From Streptacidiphilus anmyonensis (GTDB taxonomy: Bacteria > Actinomycetota > Actinomycetes > Streptomycetales > Streptomycetaceae): a stretch of DNA of 51,723 bases. The position numbers were made by a program, and so were the translations under genes. Every line of letters starts with the position of its first letter. Position 1 is the first letter of the stretch. The stretch lies in contig NZ_BBPQ01000003.1 of NCBI RefSeq assembly GCF_000787855.1, positions 240,838 through 292,560 of the forward strand, written 5' to 3'. Below the pieces are notes generated by a model. The model ran no database searches. It was not told where the DNA came from and saw only the letters and a list, made by a program, of their open reading frames with translations. Of the stretch, positions 24,917 to 33,687 are shown one piece after another.

Positions 24917-25972
24917 TCAGTTGCTGACGCTGTTGCCCCACAGGCTCTTGTCGTCGACGTTCGCCTTGGTCACCAGCGGCGCGGGCAGCTGGTCCTCCAG
25001 GCCGTTGGGCAGTTGGATGATGGTGGAGCCGTGGTCCGTCGGGCCGGGCTGGAAGGTCTTGCCCTCGGCGGCGGCCTCGGCGTAGAAGAGCGCGTACTTG
25101 GCGTACAGGTCGGCGGGCTGCGAGACGGTCGCGTCGATCTCGCCCTTGCGGATCGCGTCGAACTCCTGCGGGATGCCGTCGTTGGAGATGATGGTGATGT
25201 GCCCGGGGGTACCGGCCGGCTTGAGCAGGCCCTTCTGCTGGAGCAGGGCGAGGGTGGGCTGCAGGAAGACGCCGCCGGCCTGCATGTAGACGCCGTTCAG
25301 GTCGGGGTTCTGCGCGAGCAGGGTCTGCAGCTTGCTGGAGGCGACCGCGCCGTCCCAGTTGGTGGTGAGCGGGAAGACCTGGATGTTCGGGAAGTTCTGC
25401 TTCATGCAGTCCGCGAACGCCTCCGAGCGGTCGCGGCCGTTGACGGAGGTGAGGTCGCCCTCGAACTCGGCCACCTTGCCCTTGCCGTGCAGCTGCTGGC
25501 CCAGGAACTGGCAGGCCTTGGTGCCGTAGGCGCGGTTGTCGGCGCGCACGACCATGTAGACCTTGCCCTTGTCCGGGCGGGTGTCGACGCTCACCACGGG
25601 GATGTGCTTGGCGGCCAGCTGGTCCAGCGTGGAGGCGATCGCACCGGTGTCCTGAGGGGCCATCACGATGGCCTTCGCGCCCGTGTTCTCGAAGACCTGC
25701 ACGTTGGCGACGAGCTTGGTGATGTCGTTCTGGGAGGAGCTGATCGGCAGCGTGTTCAGGCCCTGGCTGCTGATGTCGCCGCGCAGGTACTGCGCGTAGG
25801 AGTTCCAGAAGTCGGAGTCGGCTCGGGGAAGGTCGATGCCGATCGCGGGCTTGCCTGCGACGGCGGACGATCCGGACGCGGTCGTGCTGCCGCGGTTGCA
25901 CGCGGTGGCCAGGCCGCCGACCAGCAGCGTCACGGCGACGGCTGCGGCGGTACGGGAGGTACGCAGGTTCAC
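24917..25972 (-). CDS. Sugar-binding lipoprotein of the ABC transporter, 351 aa
   Basis: The GTG at 25972 has GGAG upstream at somewhat long spacing. The N-terminus is a lipoprotein signal with lipobox LATAC, so the protein is anchored outside the membrane. The mature part matches periplasmic-binding-protein-like family 4 (ribose type): KPAIGIDLPRADSDFWNSYA, ENTGAKAIVMAPQDTGAI, AAKHIPVVSVDTRPDKGK and ADNRAYGTKACQFLGQQLHGKGKVAEFEG in part, then ISNDGIPQEFDAIRKGEIDATVSQ. It heads the transporter operon (binding protein, ATPase, permease), with a 57-base gap before the ATPase start. L-fucose is the probable ligand from context. Confidence 0.85.
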   Translation of the reverse strand: MNLRTSRTAAAVAVTLLVGGLATACNRGSTTASGSSAVAGKPAIGIDLPRADSDFWNSYAQYLRGDISSQGLNTLPISSSQNDITKLVANVQVFENTGAKAIVMAPQDTGAIASTLDQLAAKHIPVVSVDTRPDKGKVYMVVRADNRAYGTKACQFLGQQLHGKGKVAEFEGDLTSVNGRDRSEAFADCMKQNFPNIQVFPLTTNWDGAVASSKLQTLLAQNPDLNGVYMQAGGVFLQPTLALLQQKGLLKPAGTPGHITIISNDGIPQEFDAIRKGEIDATVSQPADLYAKYALFYAEAAAEGKTFQPGPTDHGSTIIQLPNGLEDQLPAPLVTKANVDDKSLWGNSVSN

Positions 25973-26049
25973 AGGGGATCACTCCACGGGGGATGGGTGC
26001 GCGACGGTGCCCTTGACCGAATTCATCGGGTGGCTGTCCGATGGCGAGG

Positions 26050-26095
26050 ACGTTACGGCTGCGTTGCCTGGCCTGACAAGACCTTCATCCGATGT
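26050..26095 (-). promoter_or_regulatory. Transporter-operon promoter with adjacent operator
   Basis: On the minus strand a possible -35 TTGTCA (26079-26074) and -10 TAACGT (26055-26050) are 18 bases apart. The palindrome TCATCCGATGT (26085-26095, one base off) lies six bases upstream of the -35. The leader to the GTG at 25972 would be about 70 bases. Confidence 0.55.
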
Positions 26096-26218
26096 CTTCG
26101 TCGATCGTCGGCGGATCGGCCGTGGAAAAGATCTGTACCGTCAGCACCCTTGCCCAGTTGACCTGTGGTTTCTCTGAATGGGCCACGGGGCGGCCACCGA
26201 GAGACCTCTGATGTCTAC

Positions 26219-26276
26219 TTGCCTGAGCCGGCGGGCGCGCCTAGGGTCACGTTCACCGACGTCAGACATCCGATGT
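26219..26276 (+). promoter_or_regulatory. Catabolic-operon promoter with downstream operator
   Basis: TTGCCT (26219-26224) and TAGGGT (26242-26247) are 17 bases apart, a fair vegetative promoter. The exact palindrome ACATCCGATGT (26266-26276) lies just behind the expected transcript start, where a repressor would block escape. The FAH-family gene starts at 26302. Confidence 0.6.
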
Positions 26277-26301
26277 ATCTGGATCTTCGAAGGGACCGCT
26301 G

Positions 26302-27171
26302 ATGAGACTCCTGCGCCTGGGGCCCCGTGGAGCCGAACGGCCGGCCGTGCTCGACACGACCGGCGACGGCAGGGAGCGGTACCTCGGCCTGAGCGACATC
26401 ACCCGTGACATCGACGGCCCGTTCCTCGCCTCTGACGGAATCGACCGGGTGCGGGAGGCGGTCGCGGCGGGGTCGCTCCCCGAGCTGGGGCCGCCGCCAG
26501 GTGGTTGGCGGATCGGCGCTCCGGTGGCCCGGCCCGGCAAGGTGGTCTGCATCGGCCTGAACTACCGTGACCACGCCGAGGAGACGGGGGCGGCGATCCC
26601 CGAGCGGCCGGTGGTGTTCATGAAGGACCCCGGCACCGTGGTCGGCCCCCACGACGAGGTGCTGATCCCGCGCGGCTCGCGCAAGACGGACTGGGAGGTG
26701 GAGCTCGCGGTCGTGATCGGGCGTCGTGCCCGCTATCTGGAGTCGCACGAGGAGGCCCTCGCCTGCGTCGCCGGATACGCGATCAGCAACGACGTCTCCG
26801 AGCGCGAGTTCCAGCTGGAGTTCTCCGGCCAGTGGGACCTCGGCAAGTCCTGCGAGACCTTCAACCCGCTCGGCCCGTGGCTGGTCACGCCGGACGAGGT
26901 CGGCGACCCCCAGGGCCTGGGCCTGCGGCTGTCGGTGGACGGGGTGCCCCGGCAGAACGGCCACACCAAGAACATGATCTTCGAGGTCGCGGAGATCGTC
27001 CGCTATCTCAGCCGGTACCTCGTGCTGGAGCCCGGCGACGTGGTCAACACCGGAACCCCGGCCGGCGTCGCCCTCGGCCTGCCCGACCAGCCCTACCTGC
27101 GCCCCGGCCAGAGCGTCGAGCTGGAGATCGACCGCCTCGGCCGCCAGCGCCAGATCCTCCGACAAGCCTGA
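26302..27171 (+). CDS. FAH-family hydrolase, probable 2,4-diketo-3-deoxy-L-fuconate hydrolase, 289 aa
   Basis: The ATG at 26302 follows GAAGGGA. The FAH fold is shown by [35 protein letters not shown], then the metal triad: E132 and E134 in [11 protein letters not shown] and D164 in [14 protein letters not shown]182 ([14 protein letters not shown]) and [13 protein letters not shown] are also typical. In the non-phosphorylative fucose route this family splits 2,4-diketo-3-deoxy-L-fuconate into pyruvate and L-lactate. The fuconate dehydratase and SDR genes directly behind it, and lutABC further on, support that substrate. Related acylpyruvases share the motifs, so the assignment leans on context. 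It is the first gene of a three-gene operon. Confidence 0.85.
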   Translation: MRLLRLGPRGAERPAVLDTTGDGRERYLGLSDITRDIDGPFLASDGIDRVREAVAAGSLPELGPPPGGWRIGAPVARPGKVVCIGLNYRDHAEETGAAIPERPVVFMKDPGTVVGPHDEVLIPRGSRKTDWEVELAVVIGRRARYLESHEEALACVAGYAISNDVSEREFQLEFSGQWDLGKSCETFNPLGPWLVTPDEVGDPQGLGLRLSVDGVPRQNGHTKNMIFEVAEIVRYLSRYLVLEPGDVVNTGTPAGVALGLPDQPYLRPGQSVELEIDRLGRQRQILRQA

Positions 27172-27182
27172 GAGAGCACCGC

Positions 27183-28562
27183 ATGCCGACTGCAACCGCG
27201 CGGATCACCGCGTTGGACACCTACGACGTCCGCTTCCCGACCTCGCGGTCGCTGGACGGCTCGGACGCGATGAACCCCGACCCCGACTACTCCGCCGCCT
27301 ACGTGGTCCTGCGCACTGACGCGGGCGACGAACTGGAGGGCCACGGCTTCACGTTCACCATCGGGCGAGGCAACGACGTCCAGGTCGCGGCGATGGACGC
27401 GCTGCGGCACCACGTCGTCGGACGTCCCGTCGCGGAGCTCTGCGCGGACCCGGCATCGCTGAGCCGCGACCTGATCGGCGACAGCCAGCTGCGCTGGCTC
27501 GGCCCCGAGAAGGGCGTGATGCACATGGCGATCGGTGCCGTGCTCAACGCCGTGTGGGACCTGGCCGCCAAGCGGGCCGGACTGCCGCTGTGGCGGTTCC
27601 TGTCCGAGGCGGAGCCGGCCTGGCTGGTCTCCCAGGTCGACTTCCGCTACCTCACCGACGCGCTGACCCCCGAGGAGGCCCTCGCACTGCTGGAGGCGGC
27701 CCGCTCCGGCCGCGCCGACCGGACCACCCGTCTGTGGGAGAACGGCTACCCGGCCTACACCACGTCGCCCGGCTGGCTCGGCTACAGCGACGAGAAGCTG
27801 ACCCGGCTCGCCAAGCAGGCCGTCGCCGACGGCTTCACCCAGATCAAACTCAAGGTCGGCGCGGACCTCGCCGACGACGTCCGCCGCTGCCGCGTCGCCC
27901 GCGTCGCGATCGGCCCCGACGTGCGGCTGGCGATCGACGCCAACCAGCGCTGGGACGTGGCCGACGCCATCGCCTGGACGACGGCGCTCGCGGAGTTCGA
28001 CCCCTACTGGATCGAGGAGCCCACCAGCCCGGACGACGTGCTCGGCCACGCCGCCATCCGCGCGGCCGTCACGCCGATCAGGGTCGCCACGGGCGAGCAC
28101 GTACAGAACCGCATCGTCTTCAAGCAGTTGCTGCAGGCCGACGCCATCGACGTGGTGCAGCTCGACTCCGCCCGGGTCGGCGGGGTGAACGAGAACCTGG
28201 CCATCCTGCTGCTCGCCGCCAAGTTCGGCGTCCCGGTCTGCCCCCACGCCGGCGGGGTCGGACTGTGCGAGCTGGTGCAGCACCTGTCCATGTTCGACTT
28301 CGTGGCCCTCTCCGGAACCACCGAGAACCGTGTGATCGAGTACGTGGACCATCTGCACGAGCACTTCGCCACCCCCACGGTGATCCGCGACGGCCGCTAC
28401 CGGGCCCCGGCCGCCCCGGGCTTCTCCGCGCAGATGCTTCCGGTGTCGATCGCCGCCTTCACCTACCCGGACGGCGCCTTCTGGACCGCCGACCGCGCCG
28501 CCACTGAAGCCGCCACCGCCACCGTAGCCACGGCCGACGCCGCGCAGGAGGAGCAGGAATGA
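27183..28562 (+). CDS. L-fuconate dehydratase, enolase superfamily, 459 aa
   Basis: The ATG at 27183 follows GAGAGAG, 11 bases behind the preceding stop. The enolase-superfamily active site is complete: K222 and K224 in IKLKVG, metal ligands D252 (IDANQR), E278 ([10 protein letters not shown]) and E305 (ATGEHVQNR), and H355 in [15 protein letters not shown]. From memory these align with K220, D248, E274, E301 and H351 of the Xanthomonas fuconate dehydratase at a constant offset of four, which argues for the same reaction: L-fuconate to 2-keto-3-deoxy-L-fuconate. The C-terminal 25 residues form an Ala/Glu-rich extension ([16 protein letters not shown]). The stop overlaps the next start (ATGA). 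Confidence 0.9.
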   Translation: MPTATARITALDTYDVRFPTSRSLDGSDAMNPDPDYSAAYVVLRTDAGDELEGHGFTFTIGRGNDVQVAAMDALRHHVVGRPVAELCADPASLSRDLIGDSQLRWLGPEKGVMHMAIGAVLNAVWDLAAKRAGLPLWRFLSEAEPAWLVSQVDFRYLTDALTPEEALALLEAARSGRADRTTRLWENGYPAYTTSPGWLGYSDEKLTRLAKQAVADGFTQIKLKVGADLADDVRRCRVARVAIGPDVRLAIDANQRWDVADAIAWTTALAEFDPYWIEEPTSPDDVLGHAAIRAAVTPIRVATGEHVQNRIVFKQLLQADAIDVVQLDSARVGGVNENLAILLLAAKFGVPVCPHAGGVGLCELVQHLSMFDFVALSGTTENRVIEYVDHLHEHFATPTVIRDGRYRAPAAPGFSAQMLPVSIAAFTYPDGAFWTADRAATEAATATVATADAAQEEQE

Positions 28563-29332
28563 ACGAGCTGCACGGCCTGCGGGCCGTCGTCACCGGGGGC
28601 GCCTCCGGCATCGGCCTGGCCACCGCGAACCTGCTCTCCGCCCGCGGCGCCAAGGTCGCCGTGCTGGACCTCGACCCCGGCCGTGCCAAGGAGCCCCTGC
28701 ACGCCGTCCGCGCCGACGTGGGCGACGACGACAGCGTCCGCGCCGCCGTCGAGGCGGCCGTCACGGCGCTCGGCGGGCTGGACATCCTGGTCAACAACGC
28801 AGGCATCGGCGCCGCCGGGACGGTCGAGGACAATCCCGACAGCCAGTGGCGGCAGGTGCTGGACATCAACGTCCTCGGGATCGTCCGCGTGACCCGGGCC
28901 GCCCTCCCGCACCTGCGACGCTCCGCGCCGTCCCGACCGGCGGCCACGGCGGCGATCGTCAACACCTGCTCCATCGCCGCGACGGCAGGCCTTCCGCAGC
29001 GCGCGCTCTACTCGGCGAGCAAGGGCGCGGTGCTCTCGCTGACCCTGGCGATGGCCGCCGACCACGTCCGCGAGGGCATCCGGGTCAACTGCGTCAACCC
29101 CGGTACGGTGGACACCCCCTGGGTCGGCCGCCTGCTCGACGCCGCCGACGACCCCGCCGCCGAGCGCGCCGCGCTCAGCGCGCGGCAGCCGCACGGTCGG
29201 CTGGTCAGCGCCGACGAGGTCGCCGCCGCCATCGCCTACCTGGCGAGTCCCCTCGCGGGCTCGACCACCGGCACCGCCCTTGCGGTCGACGGCGGCATGG
29301 CCGGCCTGCGCCTGCGTCCGGCCGGATCGTAG
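28559..29332 (+). CDS. SDR dehydrogenase, probable 2-keto-3-deoxy-L-fuconate dehydrogenase, 257 aa
   Basis: The ATG at 28559 overlaps the dehydratase stop (ATGA). The classical SDR motifs are present: TGGASGIG (residues 12-19), LDLDP after strand 2 (suggesting NAD preference), NNAG (79-82), S138, and Y151-x3-K155 in [10 protein letters not shown]. The end [10 protein letters not shown] is typical. In the fucose route such an enzyme oxidises C4 of 2-keto-3-deoxy-L-fuconate, giving the diketo acid that the FAH-family neighbour cleaves. The order (hydrolase, dehydratase, dehydrogenase) with tight overlap supports this. It is the last gene of the unit, with a hairpin at 29393-29442. Confidence 0.85.
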   Translation: MNELHGLRAVVTGGASGIGLATANLLSARGAKVAVLDLDPGRAKEPLHAVRADVGDDDSVRAAVEAAVTALGGLDILVNNAGIGAAGTVEDNPDSQWRQVLDINVLGIVRVTRAALPHLRRSAPSRPAATAAIVNTCSIAATAGLPQRALYSASKGAVLSLTLAMAADHVREGIRVNCVNPGTVDTPWVGRLLDAADDPAAERAALSARQPHGRLVSADEVAAAIAYLASPLAGSTTGTALAVDGGMAGLRLRPAGS

Positions 29333-29341
29333 GAGCGGCCG

Positions 29342-29385
29342 CGCATCGTCCGCGCATCGTCCGCGCGTCGTGCGCGCGTCGTGCG
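29342..29385. repeat. 11-base tandem repeat, four units
   Basis: Two units CGCATCGTCCG are followed by two units CGCGTCGTGCG, all in register. The block lies between the SDR stop and the terminator. Confidence 0.75.
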
Positions 29386-29392
29386 AAAGACT

Positions 29393-29442
29393 CCGGCCGG
29401 GCCGGGAACCGACTGAGGGTGTCGTGCCCTCGGCCCGGCCGG
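29393..29442 (+). terminator. Terminator behind the SDR gene
   Basis: A perfect 12-bp stem (29393-29404 with 29431-29442) encloses a smaller GAGGG/CCCTC stem. It separates the first catabolic unit from the aldo/keto reductase-lut unit. Confidence 0.65.
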
Positions 29443-29530
29443 GCCCCACACGCCGGGCCCCCTCACATCGTGCTCAAGACCGGCCGTGCCTCGCACAGGC
29501 TGGGCTCATGACAGGAAGGCCACCCCACCC

Positions 29531-30535
29531 ATGCACACCACCAGGCTCGGACGCGGCGACGTGGAGGTCACCCGGCTCTCCCTCGGGGCGGCGCCGCTCG
29601 GCAACCTCTTCGCCGAGGTCGACGACGAGCAGGCCCAGGCCACCGTGGACGCGGCCTGGGAGTCGGGTGTCCGCTACTTCGACACCGCCCCGCACTACGG
29701 CCTCGGCTTGTCGGAACGACGTCTGGGGGAGGCACTGCGTCGTCGGCCACGCGCCGAGTACGTGGTGTCCACCAAGGTCGGACGCCTGCTGCGCCCCCGG
29801 CCGGAGCCCCACGGCGACGATCTCGCCCAGGGTTTCGCGGTGCCGGCCACGCACGAGCGGGTCTGGGACTTCAGCGCCTACGGGGTGCGCAGCAGCCTGG
29901 AGGACAGCCTGACCCGGCTCGGCCTGGACCACGTCGACGTCGTCTACCTCCACGATCCGGACGAGCACGAGGGCCAGGCCTTCTCCTCCGCCTACCCGGA
30001 GTTGGAACGGATGCGTGCCGAGGGGATCGTCGGCGCCATCGGCGCCGGCATGAACCAGGCCCGGATGCTGGACCGCTTCGTTCGCGAGACCGACGTCGAC
30101 GTGGTGCTGCTGGCCGGGCGCTACTCCCTGCTCGACCAGACCGGGCTGACCCATCTGCTCCCCGATGCCGCCCGCCGTGGCGTCTCGGTCGTGGTGGGCG
30201 GCGTGTTCAACTCCGGTCTGCTCGCCGACCCGCGCCCCGGCGCCACCTTCGACTACGCCCCGGCCGGCCAAGCCCTGCTGGACCGGGCGCTGCGGATCAA
30301 GGCGGAGTGCGAGGAGTTCGGGGTGCCGCTGCGCGCGGCCGCGCTCCAGTTCCCCTTCGGGCACCCCGCCGTCGCGTCCGTGCTCGTTGGCGCGCGCAGC
30401 GCGGCCGAGGCGACGGACGCCGCCGTCGTGGCGCGCTACGACATCCCGGCGGAGCTGTGGCACCGGCTGCGATCGACCGGGCTGCTGCCCTGGGACGCGC
30501 CCCTGCCCGATGCGGGACGGAAGGGACTGGGCTGA
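29531..30535 (+). CDS. Aldo/keto reductase, probable L-fucose dehydrogenase, 334 aa
   Basis: The ATG at 29531 follows AGGAAGG. The AKR tetrad is complete: D51 and Y56 in FDTAPHYG, K82 in STKVGR and H141 in VVYLHDPD. The barrel pattern continues with GAIGAGMNQARML, VVLLAGRYSLLDQ and HPAVASVLVGARSAAEA. The subgroup includes D-threo-aldose/L-fucose 1-dehydrogenases that oxidise L-fucose to L-fucono-1,5-lactone with NAD(P). The mutarotase and lactonase in the same operon supply the steps before and after. It leads a six-gene unit; its TGA shares one base with the lutA ATG (TGATG). Confidence 0.85.
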   Translation: MHTTRLGRGDVEVTRLSLGAAPLGNLFAEVDDEQAQATVDAAWESGVRYFDTAPHYGLGLSERRLGEALRRRPRAEYVVSTKVGRLLRPRPEPHGDDLAQGFAVPATHERVWDFSAYGVRSSLEDSLTRLGLDHVDVVYLHDPDEHEGQAFSSAYPELERMRAEGIVGAIGAGMNQARMLDRFVRETDVDVVLLAGRYSLLDQTGLTHLLPDAARRGVSVVVGGVFNSGLLADPRPGATFDYAPAGQALLDRALRIKAECEEFGVPLRAAALQFPFGHPAVASVLVGARSAAEATDAAVVARYDIPAELWHRLRSTGLLPWDAPLPDAGRKGLG

Positions 30536-31275
30536 TGCGGATCGCGCTGTTCATCACCTGCTTCAACGACACCATGTTCCCCGAGACGGGAAAGGCGGTC
30601 GTGACCGTGCTGGAGCGGCTCGGCCACACGGTCGAGTTCCCGCTCGCGCAGACCTGCTGCGGGCAGATGCACTTCAACACCGGCTACCGGCCGGAGGCGC
30701 TGCCGCTGGTGCGCGGCTTCGCCGAGGCTTTCGCCGACTACGACGCGATCGTCACGCCGTCGGCGTCCTGCGCCGGGATGGTCAGGGAGAACCATCCGCT
30801 GCTGGCCCAGCAGTACGGCGACGCCGAGCTGCGCGCCGCGGTCGCCGAGGGTGCGCCGCGGGTGCACGAGTTCACCGAGTTGCTGGTCGACGTCCTCGGC
30901 GTGACCGACGTCGGCGCGTACTTCCCACACCGGGTGACCTATCACCCCACCTGCCACTCGCTGCGTGGGCTCCGGCTGGGCGACAAGCCGCTCGCACTGC
31001 TGCGCGCGGTGCGCGGCATCGACCTGGTCGAACTCCCGGCCGCCGACTCCTGCTGCGGGTTCGGCGGGACGTTCGCGCTGAAGAACGCCGAGACCTCGAC
31101 CGCCATGCTCGGCGACAAGATGCGCAACGTCGTCAGCACCGGGGCCGACGTGGTCTGCGCCGCCGACAACTCCTGCCTGATGCACATCGGCGGCGGCCTC
31201 TCGCGGCTGCGGACCGGCATCGGCACCCTGCACCTGGCCGAGATCCTGGCATCGACCCAAGGAGACGCACGGTGA
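30535..31275 (+). CDS. lutA: L-lactate utilisation protein LutA, 246 aa
   Basis: The ATG at 30535 overlaps the AKR stop by one base. The protein has two CCG (DUF224) cysteine-rich domains: QTCCGQMHFNTGY and a PSASC partner in the first, YHPTCHSLRGL and DSCCGFGGTFALKN in the second, each likely to bind an iron-sulfur centre. It matches LutA in length and layout. LutABC oxidise L-lactate to pyruvate at the membrane. Here the L-lactate would come from the FAH-family cleavage of the fucose-derived diketo acid, which explains its place inside a sugar operon. The stop overlaps the lutB start (GTGA). Confidence 0.92.
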   Translation: MRIALFITCFNDTMFPETGKAVVTVLERLGHTVEFPLAQTCCGQMHFNTGYRPEALPLVRGFAEAFADYDAIVTPSASCAGMVRENHPLLAQQYGDAELRAAVAEGAPRVHEFTELLVDVLGVTDVGAYFPHRVTYHPTCHSLRGLRLGDKPLALLRAVRGIDLVELPAADSCCGFGGTFALKNAETSTAMLGDKMRNVVSTGADVVCAADNSCLMHIGGGLSRLRTGIGTLHLAEILASTQGDAR

Positions 31276-32744
31276 GCCCGGACTCCGGAACCAACGTCGT
31301 CTGGCTCGGCAGCCCGGGCTTCCCGGAGGCGGCCCGCACCGCGCTGGGCGACCCGCAGCTGCGGCGCAACCTGCGCAAGGCCACCGCCACCATCCGCGAC
31401 AAGCGCCTGGCCGTCACCGGCGAGCTGGACGACTGGGAGCAGCTGCGCGAGGCCGGAGCCGCGACCAAACGCCACACGCTGCGCCATCTGGACCGGTATC
31501 TGCTGCGGTTGGAGGATTCGGTGACCAAGGCCGGTGGCGTCGTCCACTGGGCCGCCGACGCCGCCGGGGCCAACCGGATCGTCACCGACCTGGTCAGGGC
31601 AACGGGAGAGGCGGAGGTCGTCAAGGTCAAGTCCATGGCCACGCAGGAGATCGGACTCAACGAGGCCCTGGAGCAGGCCGGGATCCGCGCGTACGAGACC
31701 GATCTGGCCGAGCTGATCGTCCAACTGGGTGACGACCGCCCCTCCCACATCCTCGTCCCTGCGATCCACCGCAACCGCGCCGAGATCCGCGAGATCTTCC
31801 AGCGGGAGATGGGTGCTTGGGGCCGACCGGCCCCCGACGGCCTGACCGACGAGCCGCGCGCACTGGCCGAGGCGGCCAGGCTGCACCTGCGGGACAAGTT
31901 CCTCCGCGCCAAGGTCGCCGTCTCCGGCGCCAACTTCGCCATCGCCGAGACCGGAACGGTCGGAGTCGTCGAGTCCGAGGGCAACGGGCGGATGTGCCTG
32001 ACCCTGCCCGAGACGCTGATCACCGTGATGGGGATCGAGAAGGTGCTGCCCCGGTGGCAGGACCTGGAGGTCTTCCTGCAACTGCTGCCGCGCTCCTCCA
32101 CCGGCGAGCGGATGAACCCCTACACCTCCACCTGGCGGGGCGTCACCCCCGGCGACGGCCCGCAGGCCTTCCACCTGGTCCTGCTCGACAACGGCCGCAC
32201 GGCCACGCTTGCCGACACCGTCGGCCGCCAGGCGCTCGCCTGCATCCGCTGCTCCGCCTGCCTGAACGTCTGCCCCGTCTACGAGCGCACCGGCGGCCAC
32301 GCCTACGGCTCCGTCTACCCGGGCCCGATCGGCGCGATCCTCACCCCGCAGCTCGTCGGCGTGGAGCACGCGGCGACCCTCCCCTTCGCCTCGACCCTGT
32401 GCGGGGCCTGCTACGATGCCTGCCCGGTGAAGATCAACATCCCGGAGGTGCTCACCCACCTGCGAGCCGAGGTCGTCGAGGCCAAGCGGGCGAAGCGTCG
32501 TGTCCCCGGCGCAGAGGCCCTCGCGATGAAGGCTGCCACGGCCGTCCTCGCCTCACCTCGCCGGTTGTCCGTAGCCCAGAAGGCCGCGGCCCTCGGTGGG
32601 CGTCTCGTCTCGCGCAAGGACGTCATCGGTCCGCTCCCCGGTCCCCTCCACGCGTGGACCGACGCCCGTGACACCCCCGCCCCGCCCACGGAATCCTTCC
32701 GCGCCTGGTGGCAACGCACCCACCCGACAGGAGCCGACTCATGA
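31272..32744 (+). CDS. lutB: L-lactate utilisation iron-sulfur protein LutB, 490 aa
   Basis: The GTG at 31272 overlaps the lutA stop (GTGA). The N-terminal LUD domain spans about residues 60-300 (AVSGANFAIAETGTVGVVESEGNGR in part; LPETLITVMGIEKVLPRW). Two [4Fe-4S] motifs follow: CIRCSACLNVCPVY starting near residue 324 and CGACYDACPVKINIPE near 377. The length is normal for LutB. It should form a complex with LutA and LutC and pass electrons towards quinone or another carrier. The C-terminal 80 residues are variable, as in relatives. Its stop overlaps the lutC start (ATGA). Confidence 0.93.
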   Translation: MSPDSGTNVVWLGSPGFPEAARTALGDPQLRRNLRKATATIRDKRLAVTGELDDWEQLREAGAATKRHTLRHLDRYLLRLEDSVTKAGGVVHWAADAAGANRIVTDLVRATGEAEVVKVKSMATQEIGLNEALEQAGIRAYETDLAELIVQLGDDRPSHILVPAIHRNRAEIREIFQREMGAWGRPAPDGLTDEPRALAEAARLHLRDKFLRAKVAVSGANFAIAETGTVGVVESEGNGRMCLTLPETLITVMGIEKVLPRWQDLEVFLQLLPRSSTGERMNPYTSTWRGVTPGDGPQAFHLVLLDNGRTATLADTVGRQALACIRCSACLNVCPVYERTGGHAYGSVYPGPIGAILTPQLVGVEHAATLPFASTLCGACYDACPVKINIPEVLTHLRAEVVEAKRAKRRVPGAEALAMKAATAVLASPRRLSVAQKAAALGGRLVSRKDVIGPLPGPLHAWTDARDTPAPPTESFRAWWQRTHPTGADS

Positions 32745-33379
32745 CGGCCCGTGACACCGTCCTCGGCCGCATCCGCGCCGCCCTCGCCGACGTGCCGGCC
32801 GACGAGGCCGTCGGCGACGCCCCCGTCCCGCGCGACTACCGGCGCAGCCATGCGGAGGCCGACGAGGTCGGCCTCTTCGCCGAACGCGTCGCCGACTACC
32901 GCGCCCGGGTCGTGCAGGCCACGCCCGAAAGGGCCCGCGCCACCATCGCCGGCCTGCTGGCCGGCAGCGACGTACGCACGCTCGTCGTGCCGCCGGGCTT
33001 CCCGCCGGAGCTGGTGCCTGAGGGCCCTTGGCGACGGCTCGAGGAGCCGCTGGAGCCCGGCGATCTGGAGGCCGCCGACACCGTGCTGACCACCTGCCGG
33101 GCCGGGATCGCCGTCACCGGCACCATCGTCCTCGACGCCGGCCCCGGCCAGGGCCGCCGGGCCCTCACCCTGCTGCCGGACCATCATCTGTGCGTCGTGC
33201 GCGCCGAGCAGATCGTCGCCGATGTGCCGGACGCGGTCGCCCTGCTCGACCCCGGCCGGCCGTTGACCTTCGTCTCCGGCCCGTCCGCGACCAGCGACAT
33301 CGAACTCGACCGCGTCGAGGGGGTCCACGGCCCCCGCAGCCTCGACGTCGTGATCGTCCGTGAGGAGCCGCACGTATGA
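32741..33379 (+). CDS. lutC: L-lactate utilisation protein LutC, 212 aa
   Basis: The ATG at 32741 overlaps the lutB stop (ATGA). The LUD (DUF162) fold is seen from VRTLVVPPGFPPELVPEG through EAADTVLTTCRAGIAVTGTIVLD, then RRALTLLPDHHLCVVRAEQIV and the end TFVSGPSATSDIELDRVEGVHGPRSLDVVIV in part. SGPSATSDIE with VHGPR is typical of LutC. It is the third part of the lactate-oxidising complex. The length is normal. The gene is coupled to the mutarotase gene behind it by another ATGA overlap. Confidence 0.92.
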   Translation: MTARDTVLGRIRAALADVPADEAVGDAPVPRDYRRSHAEADEVGLFAERVADYRARVVQATPERARATIAGLLAGSDVRTLVVPPGFPPELVPEGPWRRLEEPLEPGDLEAADTVLTTCRAGIAVTGTIVLDAGPGQGRRALTLLPDHHLCVVRAEQIVADVPDAVALLDPGRPLTFVSGPSATSDIELDRVEGVHGPRSLDVVIVREEPHV

Positions 33380-33687
33380 GAGTCGCCCTGCACACCCGCG
33401 TCCGCGCCGACCGGATCGCCGCGTACGAGCAGGCCCACCGCGAGGTCCCCGAGGAGCTCACCGCCGCCATCCGCGCCGCCGGCGCGACCGGCTGGACCAT
33501 CTGGCGCAGCGGCGCCGACCTCTTTCACCTCCTTGAGGTCGAGGACTACCCGAGGCTGCTCGCGGAACTGGGCGGACTGCCCGTCAACCTCGCCTGGCAG
33601 GCGCGGATGGCGGAACTGCTGGAGGTCGTCCACGACTACTCCGCCGACGGCGCGGGTGCGCCGCTCCCGGTGGTGTGGCAGCTGTGA
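33376..33687 (+). CDS. L-rhamnose mutarotase-family protein, probable L-fucose mutarotase, 103 aa
   Basis: The ATG at 33376 overlaps the lutC stop (ATGA). The small ferredoxin-like fold of PF05336 is clear: YEQAHREVPEELTAAIRAAGATGW, TIWRSGADLFHLLEVEDYPRLL, and VNLAWQARMAELLEVV. The His in AYEQAHREV and the Trp and Met residues match the sugar-binding positions of the family. Mutarotases interconvert the two anomers of the free sugar. Since AKR dehydrogenases use one anomer, it should speed the first step of fucose oxidation. Family members act on rhamnose or fucose; the operon favours fucose. Confidence 0.85.
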   Translation: MRVALHTRVRADRIAAYEQAHREVPEELTAAIRAAGATGWTIWRSGADLFHLLEVEDYPRLLAELGGLPVNLAWQARMAELLEVVHDYSADGAGAPLPVVWQL

